Made by a program: the position numbers and the translations under genes. Shown in pieces: positions 48,150 through 57,419 of a DNA stretch of 64,000 bases. The DNA lies in the NCBI GenBank assembly GCA_033816765.1, contig CM066292.1:4092001-4156000 (forward strand). The letters run 5' to 3'. The notes under the pieces are model-generated. The model did no database searches, had not been told where the DNA came from, and was given only the letters and a program-made list of their open reading frames with translations. Origin of the DNA: Nothopassalora personata. Lineage: Eukaryota > Ascomycota > Dothideomycetes > Mycosphaerellales > Mycosphaerellaceae. The stretch's first letter is position 1. The number at the start of each line of letters is the position of its first letter.

Positions 48150-50083
48150 CTAGAGACTAACTACACTTTCATTTGTACATAGCAAGACCTTCATTTGTTT
48201 ATAAGTATTTATAAAGCAATATCTTATTTGTTTAGAGACAGTAGAGGAAAGTTTTTATTAGCCTTAAGGGCTAGATTCATTTAGGGTATCGCATATCTTA
48301 CTATGCTTATGCAACTAGACTATAGAGAGGCCTGCTTTAGAACCGCCTTTTAAGGCAAGATCTAGTTCATTATTATAGACTCCAATTTAGGGGAGCTATA
48401 GTATTAAAACAAAAGGAAACAGAGAAGTAGACCGCCCTTGCTTATAACGGCCTTTTTTATCCTTCAGCCCTAACTAAATTACTAAGACCTAATGTAAGTA
48501 CACCATCTAGACTACTACTTGCTACCAAAACTACTAGAGCCTCTAGAACCCCTCTTATAGGAACTCGAGTTCAACATAGCACCCTCCTAAAAGTTATCAT
48601 TAGTGCCTAAGCGCTATAGGAACTAACGAATCAAGGTAGTAACCTTATCCTAAGAGAGGGAGTTAGAGAATAGGAGGCGAAGCTCTAGGAGGACAGTTCT
48701 AGAACTATTACTAGGAGCCCTAGGGATACTTAGGCGCTAGTCTACATCGCTAGGAATGAGCTAGGTAGGTAGCATCTAAAGACTATATCTAGAGGTACTT
48801 ATGCTAGGAGAGTATAGAACTAGAGATAGGAAGCCCTTACGTAGAGGACTGCTACGTATAATAGGAGGAGATCGACTATACTGTGCACTACCCTAGAATG
48901 CAGCACTAGCGGAGCGAGTATAACCTACACTAGGCTACTAGTAGGTTCTAGATAGACTAGCGGCACTCTACTATAGGGTCCGTAGAGAGAAGAAGCTACA
49001 CTTATCGTAGTAATTATTAAGAGCGCAGTTAGTATAGTAGCCTTTAAACCATCCTAGAATAGTGTAGTAACTAGAAAAGGGAAGGTTAGATCTCTCCTTA
49101 TAGCGGTTGTAGGCGCTACCGAAGTGCTAAACAAGATAGTCTATAGCGGAAGCCCATAAGGTAGGAAGGTAGTTCTAACTACTATTAAGGTTTATAGTAA
49201 TGGTGTTAGAAATACGACCTTAAGGGTTAACTGTTATATAATTAAAATCCTGGGCAGCCGCGTTAATCCAACCCTAGTTCGGTAGATTAGTAATACTACC
49301 CTTAGTAGTTAGAAGCTTCTTCTTATAGAAGGCAACCTTAAGGGATGCTATAGTAAGCTGCAAGGTCATATTCTTCTTAGTAATCTTACGCTTACTCTCG
49401 ATAATCTACTTAACTAGTCTAAGTGCCTTAATAAGGGTCTTACGCTTAGAGATCCTACTAGATGTAGGTAGACCCTTTCTACCATTACTAGGAGGACGCT
49501 TATTAGGATCTTGATTGTTACTAGAGCTAGATCCACCACTAAAGACATTGCTAGTACTACTAAACTGGTTTATAGGAGTCCACTTAATAACATCTGCTAT
49601 AATGCTACTTACAAGTTAGTAACACCCTTAAAACACTATTACATATACAGCATACCTTGCTAAAAGCTTCTTAAAAAGCTTTAAGAATGTGTATATAGTA
49701 GTTGTTAGGGTATGTAAGTGTATAGTAGTCTAAAAAGGTGGGAAGAGAGGTATAAAGTAGTATAAAGTAGAGAGAGTTGTTTAGTAAAGAACTAGCTTCT
49801 TTTATGCGTACCTACGAGGTTCGTGCGTTACTGCCTAGCTGGACCTTCTTAAGCCGAGAGAACCTTCTATTCACTTCTAAAAGCGGAAAGATAAGGCCTA
49901 AGTGTGTCTAAGAGTAGGTCTCTTATACATGCAAATCTAACAAGATTACTGTCCTTAGCATGTGCTTACTTATAGCAGAAACCTAGTATCTAGAACTAGT
50001 GAAGGTGTTCGAGACTAATATAGCAACATAGGTGATATTAAGTTAATTAGACTGTCTTCATAGTAGTTAGTCTAAAGGGAGAG
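48150..50083 (-). pseudogene. Antisense ORF region downstream of Copia-C pol
   Basis: Between pol and the 3' LTR lie about 1.9 kb with no sense coding. On the minus strand, from about 49,603 to about 49,230, a frame of about 125 codons shows only two TAG and one TAA: a Ser/Asn-rich start (FSGGSSSSNNQDPNKRPPSN), a Lys/Arg-rich middle with coiled-coil tendency, and a segment with NLPN and AAAQDFNYITVNP. Product unrecognised; more mutated sequence follows toward 48,400. The start codon is not preserved. Confidence 0.5.
50071..50083 (+). promoter_or_regulatory. Polypurine tract of Copia-C
   Basis: TCTAAAGGGAGAG immediately before the 3' LTR. Confidence 0.8.
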
Positions 50084-50259
50084 TGTTGTGAATTAGGTAA
50101 CTAAGGTCTATGTTAGTTAGGACTTAGCATACATACACTATATGACACTGTTTTCTGTAGCTAGATAGTCTTACACCTAGTGGCAATTCATAAGGGTTAC
50201 TAATCCACCCTATCGTTTCAATCTAGAAGCTTGTACTCGTTAAATACCTATTTACAACA
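50084..50259 (+). repeat. 3' LTR of Copia-C
   Basis: 176 bp, TGTTGTGAAT..TTACAACA, followed by target duplication TAAGA. Confidence 0.95.
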
Positions 50260-50380
50260 TAAGAACGGTAGTCCGAGATAGCTGTAGTAGTATATAACCG
50301 TACGCTTACCGGTCGGTCCCTTTATAAATAGGATCTAGTTATCGTTACGGTAGTACACACCCTTACGGCGAAGAGCTTCT
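50260..50380 (-). mobile_element. Copia-B, middle fragment
   Basis: 121 bp of Copia-B protease-integrase linker left between Copia-C and Gypsy-2. Its minus-strand frame joins the 57,420 side (..LVANLILIEV) on one end and the 42,956 side on the other. Confidence 0.85.
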
Positions 50381-50566
50381 TGACACGGGCGATATGAGAT
50401 CCGGAGAGTGTAGGAGTCAAGTCGTGAATAATACAATCTACGAAGAGTCTAAGAACGAGAGAGAAGAGAGAAGCAAGGTCGATCTCGTGCCAAGCCGCGC
50501 TAACCCGATCCGGAAGGTCCGCGGTTAAGCCGGCGAAAGGTCCAAGGTCAAGGCCACCCCGTGACA
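50381..50566 (-). repeat. 3' LTR of Gypsy-2
   Basis: 186 bp, TG..CA ends (plus strand TGACAC..GTGACA). Identical by eye to 57,234-57,419. Confidence 0.97.
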
Positions 50567-50580
50567 GTACCCCCCCTCCA
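50567..50580 (-). promoter_or_regulatory. Polypurine tract of Gypsy-2
   Basis: Minus strand GGAGGGGGGGTAC abuts the 3' LTR. Confidence 0.85.
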
Positions 50581-50815
50581 AAATGGCCACGAGCGCCTGC
50601 GACGTGCGTAAAAAGAAAATCAAACAGTATGTAACCAATGCGACAGCGGCCTCGTCTGGCGTGTAAGGGATGTGTAGCATGGTCGGCTCGAGCGGTGCGT
50701 GTAGATACCGCGGACCGGTGCTTCAGTGTGCGTGCTTCAGTAAGGCCGTGCTGTAACAGCGAGAGGCTACAGTCGGTGCTTACACACGCATTGAAGGCCG
50801 TGTCCGAGCAGTTCA

Positions 50816-53800
50816 TCACTTCGGCGAGACAGCTGTATCTCCTCGCGTGCGCGCTGAACGGCGGAGGACCGGCGTTTCTGTGGTCGGTGTCGGTGCGGAG
50901 ACAGGTGGTTGTCCAGCATCTGCCATGTGCGCGGGTAATGCGGTTGACCCAACTTTCTCGTTCGGTATCCATAGCGCTGGCGGCTTCCATCCGGGCGGCG
51001 GGCCATCAGCATCAGGGTTGTTGTGGTGAAAGTCTGCGATCAAGTCATCGGGTCCGCCGATGTTGACTTTGTAGACCTCTGAGGTGTGGGCGCCGCCGAC
51101 CCATCGGTATGTGTAGCGAACCTCCTTGTGCGCCCTGCCTGTCCACTTGCTCTTAATCACCTCCTCCACCTCGTGACGTTGCTGACCTTCGGCGTCGATA
51201 ACTGGCGGTGGCTCGGTATCGTGTTGGTTGGGAAACGGGTTCGAGTCGGCGATGCGCAAGAGGCTGGTGTGGAAGACGTTGTGTATCTTCATAGTGGCTG
51301 GCAGGGTAAGTCGGTATGCGTCGTTGCCTAGTACCTTCTCGACTGGCCAAGGGCCGTTGTTCTTGTGGTCGAGTTTCTTGCTTGGTCGGCGAGTCAGTAT
51401 GTTGCGCGTGTCGAGCCAAACCTTGTCGCCGACGCGATAGCGCGGTGCTGCTTGTCGAGAAGTGAGCGCGCTGTCGTCATATCGAGCCTGCGCCCAACGC
51501 ATTTGAGTCGCACAGTAGTCATGAAGTTGCTCAAGTTTGGCGGCGAAGTCATCGGCAGCTTGCTGGTCAATGCGCTGTGCGGTAGGTCCAGAATGCTTGG
51601 CGAGCTCCGATGGCGGTGTGAAAGTCATGCGCGGATGGCGGCCCAGAGTTGCGAAGAACGGTGACACACCTGTAGTGTCAGACCGTACGTTGTTGGCGGC
51701 GAACTCGGCCATAGGAAGCAACTGGACCCAGTCGTCCTGCGCGTAGTTGACGAATGCGCGGAGATACATTTCCATAATCCTGTTGGTGCTTTCACTCTGC
51801 CCATCTGTTTGCGGGTGGAAAGCAGTAGACAGTCGCTGGTCGACGCGCATCAGTAGCAACAGGCGTTTCCAGAATGCGCTGACCCACTGGGACCCGCGAT
51901 CGCTGTAAACGACGTCGAAAAGTCCCTGGTCCTTGATAATGTAACGCAGGCAGACATCTGCCGCTGTTTCGGCGGTCAAGTCCTTAACTGCGATGTAGTG
52001 TTTGCGTTTGGTGAGTCGCTCCGTGACTGTCAGGATGTTGGTGAAGGTGACGCCCTCGGCTGATGTGCTAGCTGGCAGCTCAACCACATAGTCCATCGTG
52101 ACTTCGCGGTATGCTCCTTGTGGTACTGGCAGCTGCCGCAAACCTCCTGAATATGCTCGAGTGAAAGCGCGTATGCGGGTGCAGACGTGACATGCATCTG
52201 TGTACCTGCGAACATCCTTGAACATCCCCGGCCACCAGTACTCGCGGGCGATCAGTTCATACGTCTTCTCGCGGCCTGGATGACCGGTGAGGAGAGTGTT
52301 GTGGTGCTGGCGCATGACTTCGCCTCGCAAGTCCTCAGAATCCGGTACATACACCTTGTCGCGCACGAAGATCGTGTCATGTTCGATGCGGCAATCGGTG
52401 ATAGATACGCGTGCGTCCTTCAGCTTGGGCAGATCCTTCTTGATTGCTTCGCGAATGTCACAAGCGAGCTCGTCTTTGGCGTACGCAAGCTGGATCTGTT
52501 CCTCAATGGAAGGATCGCCTGGAGTGGCGCCGTCTAGGACTTCCAGTGCAGCTATGGCGAGCTCGTACTGACGCTTGGCTGTTGCTGCTGGATCGGGTAC
52601 CTCGAGACAAGCGACCTGCGGCAGTGTCGCACGCACCTCGTCGCTGAGATTGTCCTCCTTGAGCAGAACTTGGCGGCGGTTGCGCAGATCATCGGACTTG
52701 TCCTGGTCCTGGGATCGTCGTGTAAGGCAGTCGGCCTTCACGTTGTCTTTGCCAGGTCTGTACGTGATCTTGAAGTTGAAAGCAGACAGGAACTCCGCCC
52801 ACCGGGCTTGACGTCTGTTAAGCTGCTTGGTAGTCATAAAGTACTCCAAGCCGCGGTGGTCGGATAGCACCTTGATTGGTGTAGCTGGATCGCAAGACAT
52901 AAGCTCGGGCCGCCATTCCTCGAATGCGTGCACGATTGCCATAAGTTCCTTGTCGTAGATCTCGTAATTGCATTCCGCTGGAATCATCTTTGTAGAGTAG
53001 AAAGCAACTGGTTTGAGTGCCCAGCCGTCGTCTGGATCTGGCTGGGACAGGACTCCAGCTGTAACCGTGTCAGAGGCGTCGCATTCGACAGTGCTTGGGA
53101 GGTCCGGATCGAAATGCTTAAGTACTGGTGCCTTGGTAAAAGCCAGCTTCAGAGCATCGAAAGCCTCCTGGCACTCTGCAGTCCAGCGCCAGACCGGACG
53201 GTGCTTTGGGTCCTTGCTGTTGGCGCCACGGGTCAAGCATGTAAGGGCGAATGCTATAGTAGCGAATTCGGCGATGAATCTGCGATAGAAGTTGCACAAC
53301 CCTAGGAATGCTAGGACGTCAGTAACATTGCTTGGAGTCGCCCACTCTTGGATCGCTTGAACTTTCTTGGGATCCATCTTCAGCCCGGTCGCCGTGATGA
53401 TGATCCCTAAGAACTTGACTTCGGTCTGGAAGAAACGGCACTTCAGTATGTCGCAGGGCAGGCGGGCTTCGATAAGCTTGTCAAGGACCTTGTTGACGTG
53501 CTCGACGTGGAGCTTGCGAAGCGCGTCGAAACCTCCCTGCTCCGGCGGCTCTGTGTACACGATAGTGTCGTCCAAATACGCCGTGCAGAAATCATCGAGA
53601 TAGTCGTGCAGTGCGGAATTGATGTAGGCTTGGAAAGCCGCTGGTGCGTTACATAGCCCAAAAGGCACGACCAAGTACTCGTATGTTCCATAGCGCGTAG
53701 TGAAAGCAGTCTTCCATTCGTCACCGGCTTTGATACGGAGCTGGTTGAATGCCGCAATGATATCGAGGATAGTGAACATCTTGGCCTTGGACAGGCGCGC

Positions 53801-55063
53801 TAGAGTTTCACGTATCTGAGGTATGGGATACCTGTTCTTGATGGTGATCTCGTTGATGGCTCGGTAGTCCACGCACACCCGGAGTCCACCACCAGGCTTC
53901 TTAACAATGAGAAGCGGTGATGCGACCCGTGATGTCGATGGACGAACGTAGCCGATGGACGCGAGATCCGTGATGTGCTTTTTGGTCACAATCAGCTCAT
54001 CTCGTCCTGCCGGCCGGGGCTTAACGAAAGGCAGCTTAGCACCAGGGATGAAATCGATCGCAAGGTCCCCCTCCCTGTGTGGCGGAAGTGACTTCGCAAG
54101 CTCGGGGTTGAATGCCTGGACGCGCTGGTGGAAATCAGGTGGCAAGAGCTGCTTAGCGTCGACCTCCTCTTTGCCCTTCATGTAGCGCTCCAGGTCATCT
54201 GGGTTCATGGCGCAGATGTGCAATCCGACGTCGTCGAGCACTGCTGCTGTGTCAGACGTGTCATCGTAGTCCCAGACGAGGTATGCTTCTTGGCCCTCGT
54301 CCACTGCAGACTGCGCTTCTCCCACAGTTATGATGTTGATGTCTGGAAGGTCTTCGAGAGGGCCTTCCACCACCGGCTCAGAGGCGAAACGCGGTGTGCC
54401 AGGTTTGGGATCGGACTTGGTCTCGCAGCGAGCGGAGATCCCGCTGTCGAAGGTAAGCGTGCGCGTGACGAAGTCGATGTGTGGAAGGTTGGACTCAAAC
54501 CATGGCATGCCGAGGATGAGGTCGTATTGCCCGAGATCAGCGACCCAGGCATTGAAGCTGTCGTGCTGGCCGTTGAAGTCGATGTCTGGAATGCTGGCAA
54601 TCTGTGTGATCAGTCCCGCAGTGCTGCCCTTCGAGCCAGTATATGGCAGCGCTTCTGGCAGGCGCTTGCGCTGTAGATTTAGTTTCGCAAACCTCTCATG
54701 GACAAAGAGAGAGGTACAACCTGTGTCGAGCATACAGCGTACGAGCTGCCCTCCGACCATGCCGCAAAGCACGACATGCTTCGATATGGGTGGGAGGCTC
54801 ATGTGCGGTGAAACCGAGAGAGAACAAACCGTTGGCAGGTCAGCAGTTAGGGCGATAGGTTGCCGTCGTCCGCCCAGCTGCACTGTTGAAGCGGCAGCTG
54901 GACGAGCCGACGGTACAAACACTGATGCTGTTGCCTGCAGGCGAGGATAGGCGAGATGCTCGTAGAGGTTGGAATCTACGGGAGGGTCCTTACCGGACGT
55001 TGCACGTTGGGGAATGTCAGCCCTCTGAGTGTTGTGCGTACGCTCAGAGGTTAGACTTTTTCC
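50816..55063 (-). CDS. pol: Gypsy-2 Pol: protease, RT, RNase H, integrase
   Basis: Open frame of 1,416 codons including stop in the -1 frame relative to gag; the first ATG is at 54,802, but the frame is open back to 55,063, matching expression by frameshift. Aspartic protease MLDTGCTS (Asp codon 54,725-54,727). RT with AYLDDTIVY (codons 53,567-53,578 encode YLDD). RNase H with ECDASD, DKELMAIV and SDHRGL. Integrase with HHNT..GHPG and CHVC zinc ligands and catalytic Asp (52,091-52,093), Asp (51,899-51,901) and Glu (51,791-51,793), the last two 35 residues apart. The C-terminus has HEVEEVIKSK and YTYRWVG, a weak chromodomain-like segment lacking part of the aromatic cage. A Pro-rich tail follows. 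All catalytic residues present. Confidence 0.96.
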   Translation of the reverse strand, partial: GKSLTSERTHNTQRADIPQRATSGKDPPVDSNLYEHLAYPRLQATASVFVPSARPAAASTVQLGGRRQPIALTADLPTVCSLSVSPHMSLPPISKHVVLCGMVGGQLVRCMLDTGCTSLFVHERFAKLNLQRKRLPEALPYTGSKGSTAGLITQIASIPDIDFNGQHDSFNAWVADLGQYDLILGMPWFESNLPHIDFVTRTLTFDSGISARCETKSDPKPGTPRFASEPVVEGPLEDLPDINIITVGEAQSAVDEGQEAYLVWDYDDTSDTAAVLDDVGLHICAMNPDDLERYMKGKEEVDAKQLLPPDFHQRVQAFNPELAKSLPPHREGDLAIDFIPGAKLPFVKPRPAGRDELIVTKKHITDLASIGYVRPSTSRVASPLLIVKKPGGGLRVCVDYRAINEITIKNRYPIPQIRETLARLSKAKMFTILDIIAAFNQLRIKAGDEWKTAFTTRYGTYEYLVVPFGLCNAPAAFQAYINSALHDYLDDFCTAYLDDTIVYTEPPEQGGFDALRKLHVEHVNKVLDKLIEARLPCDILKCRFFQTEVKFLGIIITATGLKMDPKKVQAIQEWATPSNVTDVLAFLGLCNFYRRFIAEFATIAFALTCLTRGANSKDPKHRPVWRWTAECQEAFDALKLAFTKAPVLKHFDPDLPSTVECDASDTVTAGVLSQPDPDDGWALKPVAFYSTKMIPAECNYEIYDKELMAIVHAFEEWRPELMSCDPATPIKVLSDHRGLEYFMTTKQLNRRQARWAEFLSAFNFKITYRPGKDNVKADCLTRRSQDQDKSDDLRNRRQVLLKEDNLSDEVRATLPQVACLEVPDPAATAKRQYELAIAALEVLDGATPGDPSIEEQIQLAYAKDELACDIREAIKKDLPKLKDARVSITDCRIEHDTIFVRDKVYVPDSEDLRGEVMRQHHNTLLTGHPGREKTYELIAREYWWPGMFKDVRRYTDACHVCTRIRAFTRAYSGGLRQLPVPQGAYREVTMDYVVELPASTSAEGVTFTNILTVTERLTKRKHYIAVKDLTAETAADVCLRYIIKDQGLFDVVYSDRGSQWVSAFWKRLLLLMRVDQRLSTAFHPQTDGQSESTNRIMEMYLRAFVNYAQDDWVQLLPMAEFAANNVRSDTTGVSPFFATLGRHPRMTFTPPSELAKHSGPTAQRIDQQAADDFAAKLEQLHDYCATQMRWAQARYDDSALTSRQAAPRYRVGDKVWLDTRNILTRRPSKKLDHKNNGPWPVEKVLGNDAYRLTLPATMKIHNVFHTSLLRIADSNPFPNQHDTEPPPVIDAEGQQRHEVEEVIKSKWTGRAHKEVRYTYRWVGGAHTSEVYKVNIGGPDDLIADFHHNNPDADGPPPGWKPPALWIPNEKVGSTALPAHMADAGQPPVSAPTPTTETPVLRRSARTRGDTAVSPK

Positions 55064-55066
55064 TCA
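55022..55066 (-). promoter_or_regulatory. -1 frameshift signal between gag and pol of Gypsy-2
   Basis: The two frames overlap only between a pol-frame TGA (55,064-55,066) and the gag TAA (55,051-55,053). The overlap contains GGAAAAAG (gag codons GAA AAA), then 6 nt (GTCTAA), then a perfect 8-bp hairpin CCTCTGAG/CTCAGAGG (55,043-55,050 with 55,022-55,029, loop 13 nt). The shift site is not a textbook heptamer; Lys tRNA slipping on the A run is the likeliest event. Confidence 0.7.
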
Positions 55067-57096
55067 ACACCAGGCACGTCGAGAGTGCTGTTGTTCGGAC
55101 GACGCGAGGCCTTCTTGTATGGTGCATACGGGCATGTTGGAAGGGTCTTGCGGCATCCCTCCTTCTTGCAAGCAAAGCACTTAGTGCGGTTGTCGAACTC
55201 CTTCTGGGTAATGGGCCGGAAAGATGAGAGACCGCCATCCTTGGCCTTGTCCCAATCATAGCCGTTCTTGAGTGCATCATTGGCTTTCTGGAGAGGTGAC
55301 TTGTCGTTGCCGTCGCCACCAGTTCCGCCATGGCGACGACCTCCGCCGCTACTGCCGCCTGCCTTATCGTGAAGGAAGTCAGCCTCGATCATGTGGAGCT
55401 TGTCCTTCATAGCCATGATATCCTTGAAACGCTCGCCACGGATGCAGTCGCGGTAAGCCTTGCTGAGCTTTGCCCGCATCTGCTCGGGCAAATCATCTGG
55501 GTCATCCTTGTCGTGTGAGATGTATGGCAGATATGACACGAACTTGGCCCAGAACTTGCTGAAAACCTCGCCGTCACCCTGCTTGAGGTACTGATACTCT
55601 GCACGCTTCGTGGTGCGCGTATGCTTATCGCCGCAGGCCTCGTCGAGCACCTCGAAGACGTGATCCGCCGTAGCCAGTGTGGACTCGATAGGTTCGAGGA
55701 CACTGTAGGCGAATCCAGTGGTGCAGTTGATGACAGTAGCTTTCAAGTCTTCGTCGCTGAAGCCCTTGCAACCCATACGTAGGTAGTACTTCATCTTCTG
55801 CTTCCACTCGAGGTAAGGCTTCTGTTCCTTGCCTGCCTCGCCGGAGAATGCATCCGGCGCCTTGATGCCGCTGGCGCGTGCTTCGGAGCCTGAACAGGTC
55901 GGCCGAGCATCATCATCGTCGTCGATGAGTTCTTGAGCATGTGAGCTGCGCTTCCGACCGAGTATAGCGCTGATACCGGAACCTGCTGGGGAGACGCCTC
56001 GTGGCCGCGGCTTCGGCATTGGTGTACCACCAGCTGATCCGGCCGCCTTGCGCAGCGGGACCTTCGTGGTGTGGGTGGTGTACCGACGTCTGAGATTGGC
56101 TTCCGACTCGACGTCGGAATCGTCGCCGTCGGTATCCTGGAGGTACTTGCCTAGTCGTGCAAGTGTTGCACCCTCCTTCTCACTGTCGTCAGCTTCTGTT
56201 TCCTTTGCCTCCATGGCCTTGAGACGCTGCTCTAGGTCTTGCTTGTCCTGTCGAAGGGCTGCCAGCTCAGTCTTGTACGCGGCGAACTTGTCGATGGCTT
56301 CTTCTATCATCTTTGTTGAAGTCTTTTCCTTCTTTTCCAAGCGCGTGATCACCTTCTCTTGCTGGGTGATAGTCTTGTCCTGTTGGGCGATAGTATCTTC
56401 GTGCTGCTCGATGAGCGCATCGTGTTCCTCAACGGCCTCCTCGCTTCTGGCGATAATCAGGTTGACGTTGTCGAGTACGTCTAGGAAGCGTTTGGCACCG
56501 GCATCCGGGTGTTCCTCATTGCCCTGGTTGACGACCAGCTTGAGGTCCTTCGCGTTGCCGAACTTGAAGTTGTTGACCTTGTACCGGGCCTGTAGCAGTC
56601 TGTGACCTTCGGCATTCTTGTAGGTGGTAATGTCGCGTGGCACTGCCCAGCCGAGGTCGCAGTGCTCTGTCTGTCTAGCCACGGTTCCCTCGTCCTTGTT
56701 GTACGTGAGGCGGTCCGTGGAGTTCCTCTGCGCATACTCTTCGCGCTGCTCCTCTGTCAGAGGGTACTTCTTCGCTGGCTTCGGAGCCGGTGCTGCCGAT
56801 GCTGATTCTGACTGTCGGCCAATCGTCTCTTGCGTGTCGGCGACGACAGTTCCCTTCTGCTTGAGCGGGCGCCCTGGCGTCGGCTCGTCGAGATTGAAGT
56901 TGCCTGTTACTTTCGGTGTAACTGCGTCGTCAGCACTGTCGAGTTGGCGCCGAAGTCGCGTGGTGGGTGGCATAGAGGATCGCTCTCGTGGTGATCGGTC
57001 TCTTGGTAAGTCGGGTCGCTCCTCGTCCTCGCCTCGAGACTGTCGTCGGCCTCGCTGCGGAGGAGGAGGGTTTGGAACTGCTTGTTCGCCTTCCAT
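55051..57096 (-). CDS. gag: Gypsy-2 Gag polyprotein with long coiled coil
   Basis: 681 aa from ATG at 57,096. Pro/Arg-rich N-terminus, a long coiled coil (about residues 218-300, with repeated IEQHEDTIAQQDKTITQQEK steps), an acidic linker, then a capsid-like region (about 430-600, starting near KAPDAFSG). The C-terminus has CFACKKEGCRKTLPTC (about nt 55,138-55,185), a C-x2-C-x4-C-x6-C arrangement in place of the usual C-x2-C-x4-H-x4-C. The coiled coil may drive Gag assembly. Ends at TAA immediately before a hairpin. Confidence 0.9.
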   Translation of the reverse strand: MEGEQAVPNPPPPQRGRRQSRGEDEERPDLPRDRSPRERSSMPPTTRLRRQLDSADDAVTPKVTGNFNLDEPTPGRPLKQKGTVVADTQETIGRQSESASAAPAPKPAKKYPLTEEQREEYAQRNSTDRLTYNKDEGTVARQTEHCDLGWAVPRDITTYKNAEGHRLLQARYKVNNFKFGNAKDLKLVVNQGNEEHPDAGAKRFLDVLDNVNLIIARSEEAVEEHDALIEQHEDTIAQQDKTITQQEKVITRLEKKEKTSTKMIEEAIDKFAAYKTELAALRQDKQDLEQRLKAMEAKETEADDSEKEGATLARLGKYLQDTDGDDSDVESEANLRRRYTTHTTKVPLRKAAGSAGGTPMPKPRPRGVSPAGSGISAILGRKRSSHAQELIDDDDDARPTCSGSEARASGIKAPDAFSGEAGKEQKPYLEWKQKMKYYLRMGCKGFSDEDLKATVINCTTGFAYSVLEPIESTLATADHVFEVLDEACGDKHTRTTKRAEYQYLKQGDGEVFSKFWAKFVSYLPYISHDKDDPDDLPEQMRAKLSKAYRDCIRGERFKDIMAMKDKLHMIEADFLHDKAGGSSGGGRRHGGTGGDGNDKSPLQKANDALKNGYDWDKAKDGGLSSFRPITQKEFDNRTKCFACKKEGCRKTLPTCPYAPYKKASRRPNNSTLDVPGVEEKV

Positions 57097-57222
57097 GATG
57101 GTGGGATGTTGACAATCGCTACCACTCGGGTCTGGTGCTAGAGCGCGTTGCTCGAGCTGACAATGCGCTGTTAGTTTGAGCGCGCTGTACGGATCCTTGC
57201 GGACGCGTGCAGCTTATGAGCG

Positions 57223-57232
57223 GTAGATTGTA
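57223..57232 (-). promoter_or_regulatory. Self-complementary primer-binding site of Gypsy-2
   Basis: Minus strand TACAATCTAC begins one base after the 5' LTR. It is perfectly complementary to GTAGATTGTA in the LTR (minus strand from 57,294 to 57,285). If transcription starts at about 57,294, the RNA 5' end can fold back as primer, as established for Tf1 of fission yeast. Confidence 0.75.
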
Positions 57233-57233
57233 A

Positions 57234-57419
57234 TGACACGGGCGATATGAGATCCGGAGAGTGTAGGAGTCAAGTCGTGAATAATACAATCTACGAAGAG
57301 TCTAAGAACGAGAGAGAAGAGAGAAGCAAGGTCGATCTCGTGCCAAGCCGCGCTAACCCGATCCGGAAGGTCCGCGGTTAAGCCGGCGAAAGGTCCAAGG
57401 TCAAGGCCACCCCGTGACA
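57234..57419 (-). repeat. 5' LTR of Gypsy-2
   Basis: 186 bp. A CT-rich run on the minus strand precedes the inferred RNA start at about 57,294, giving U3 of about 125 nt and R+U5 of about 61 nt. Confidence 0.97.

Larger units (their letters stand above)
42957..50259 (+). mobile_element. Copia-C: RIP-mutated Ty1/Copia element nested in Copia-B
   Basis: 7,303 bp with 176-bp LTRs (42,957-43,132 and 50,084-50,259) and target duplication TAAGA (42,952-42,956 and 50,260-50,264). Removing it restores the Copia-B integrase frame. Body: gag about 43,200-44,330 with a Cys/His knuckle near 44,160-44,210, protease, integrase (about 44,950-45,700), a linker with 11-residue repeats, RT (47,222: YIDDF box intact) and RNase H to about 48,140, then an antisense ORF. 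More CpA/TpG remain than in its host, mainly as ACA, GCA, TGT and TGC. Confidence 0.93.
50381..57419 (-). mobile_element. Gypsy-2: intact Ty3/Gypsy element, Tf1-like self-priming
   Basis: 7,039 bp on the minus strand, with 186-bp LTRs that look identical (50,381-50,566 and 57,234-57,419), target duplication CTTCT (50,376-50,380 and 57,420-57,424), intact gag and pol, a polypurine tract and a self-complementary primer site. Composition is normal (CpA/TpG present), so it inserted after RIP of its Copia-B host. No similarity of LTRs or Gag to Gypsy-1. Confidence 0.97.

Noticed and set aside
50638..51066. 142-codon plus-strand ORF at the 3' end of Gypsy-2, considered as another antisense accessory gene
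   Set aside because: More than half lies opposite pol coding sequence and its composition follows the pol codon pattern; no motif seen.
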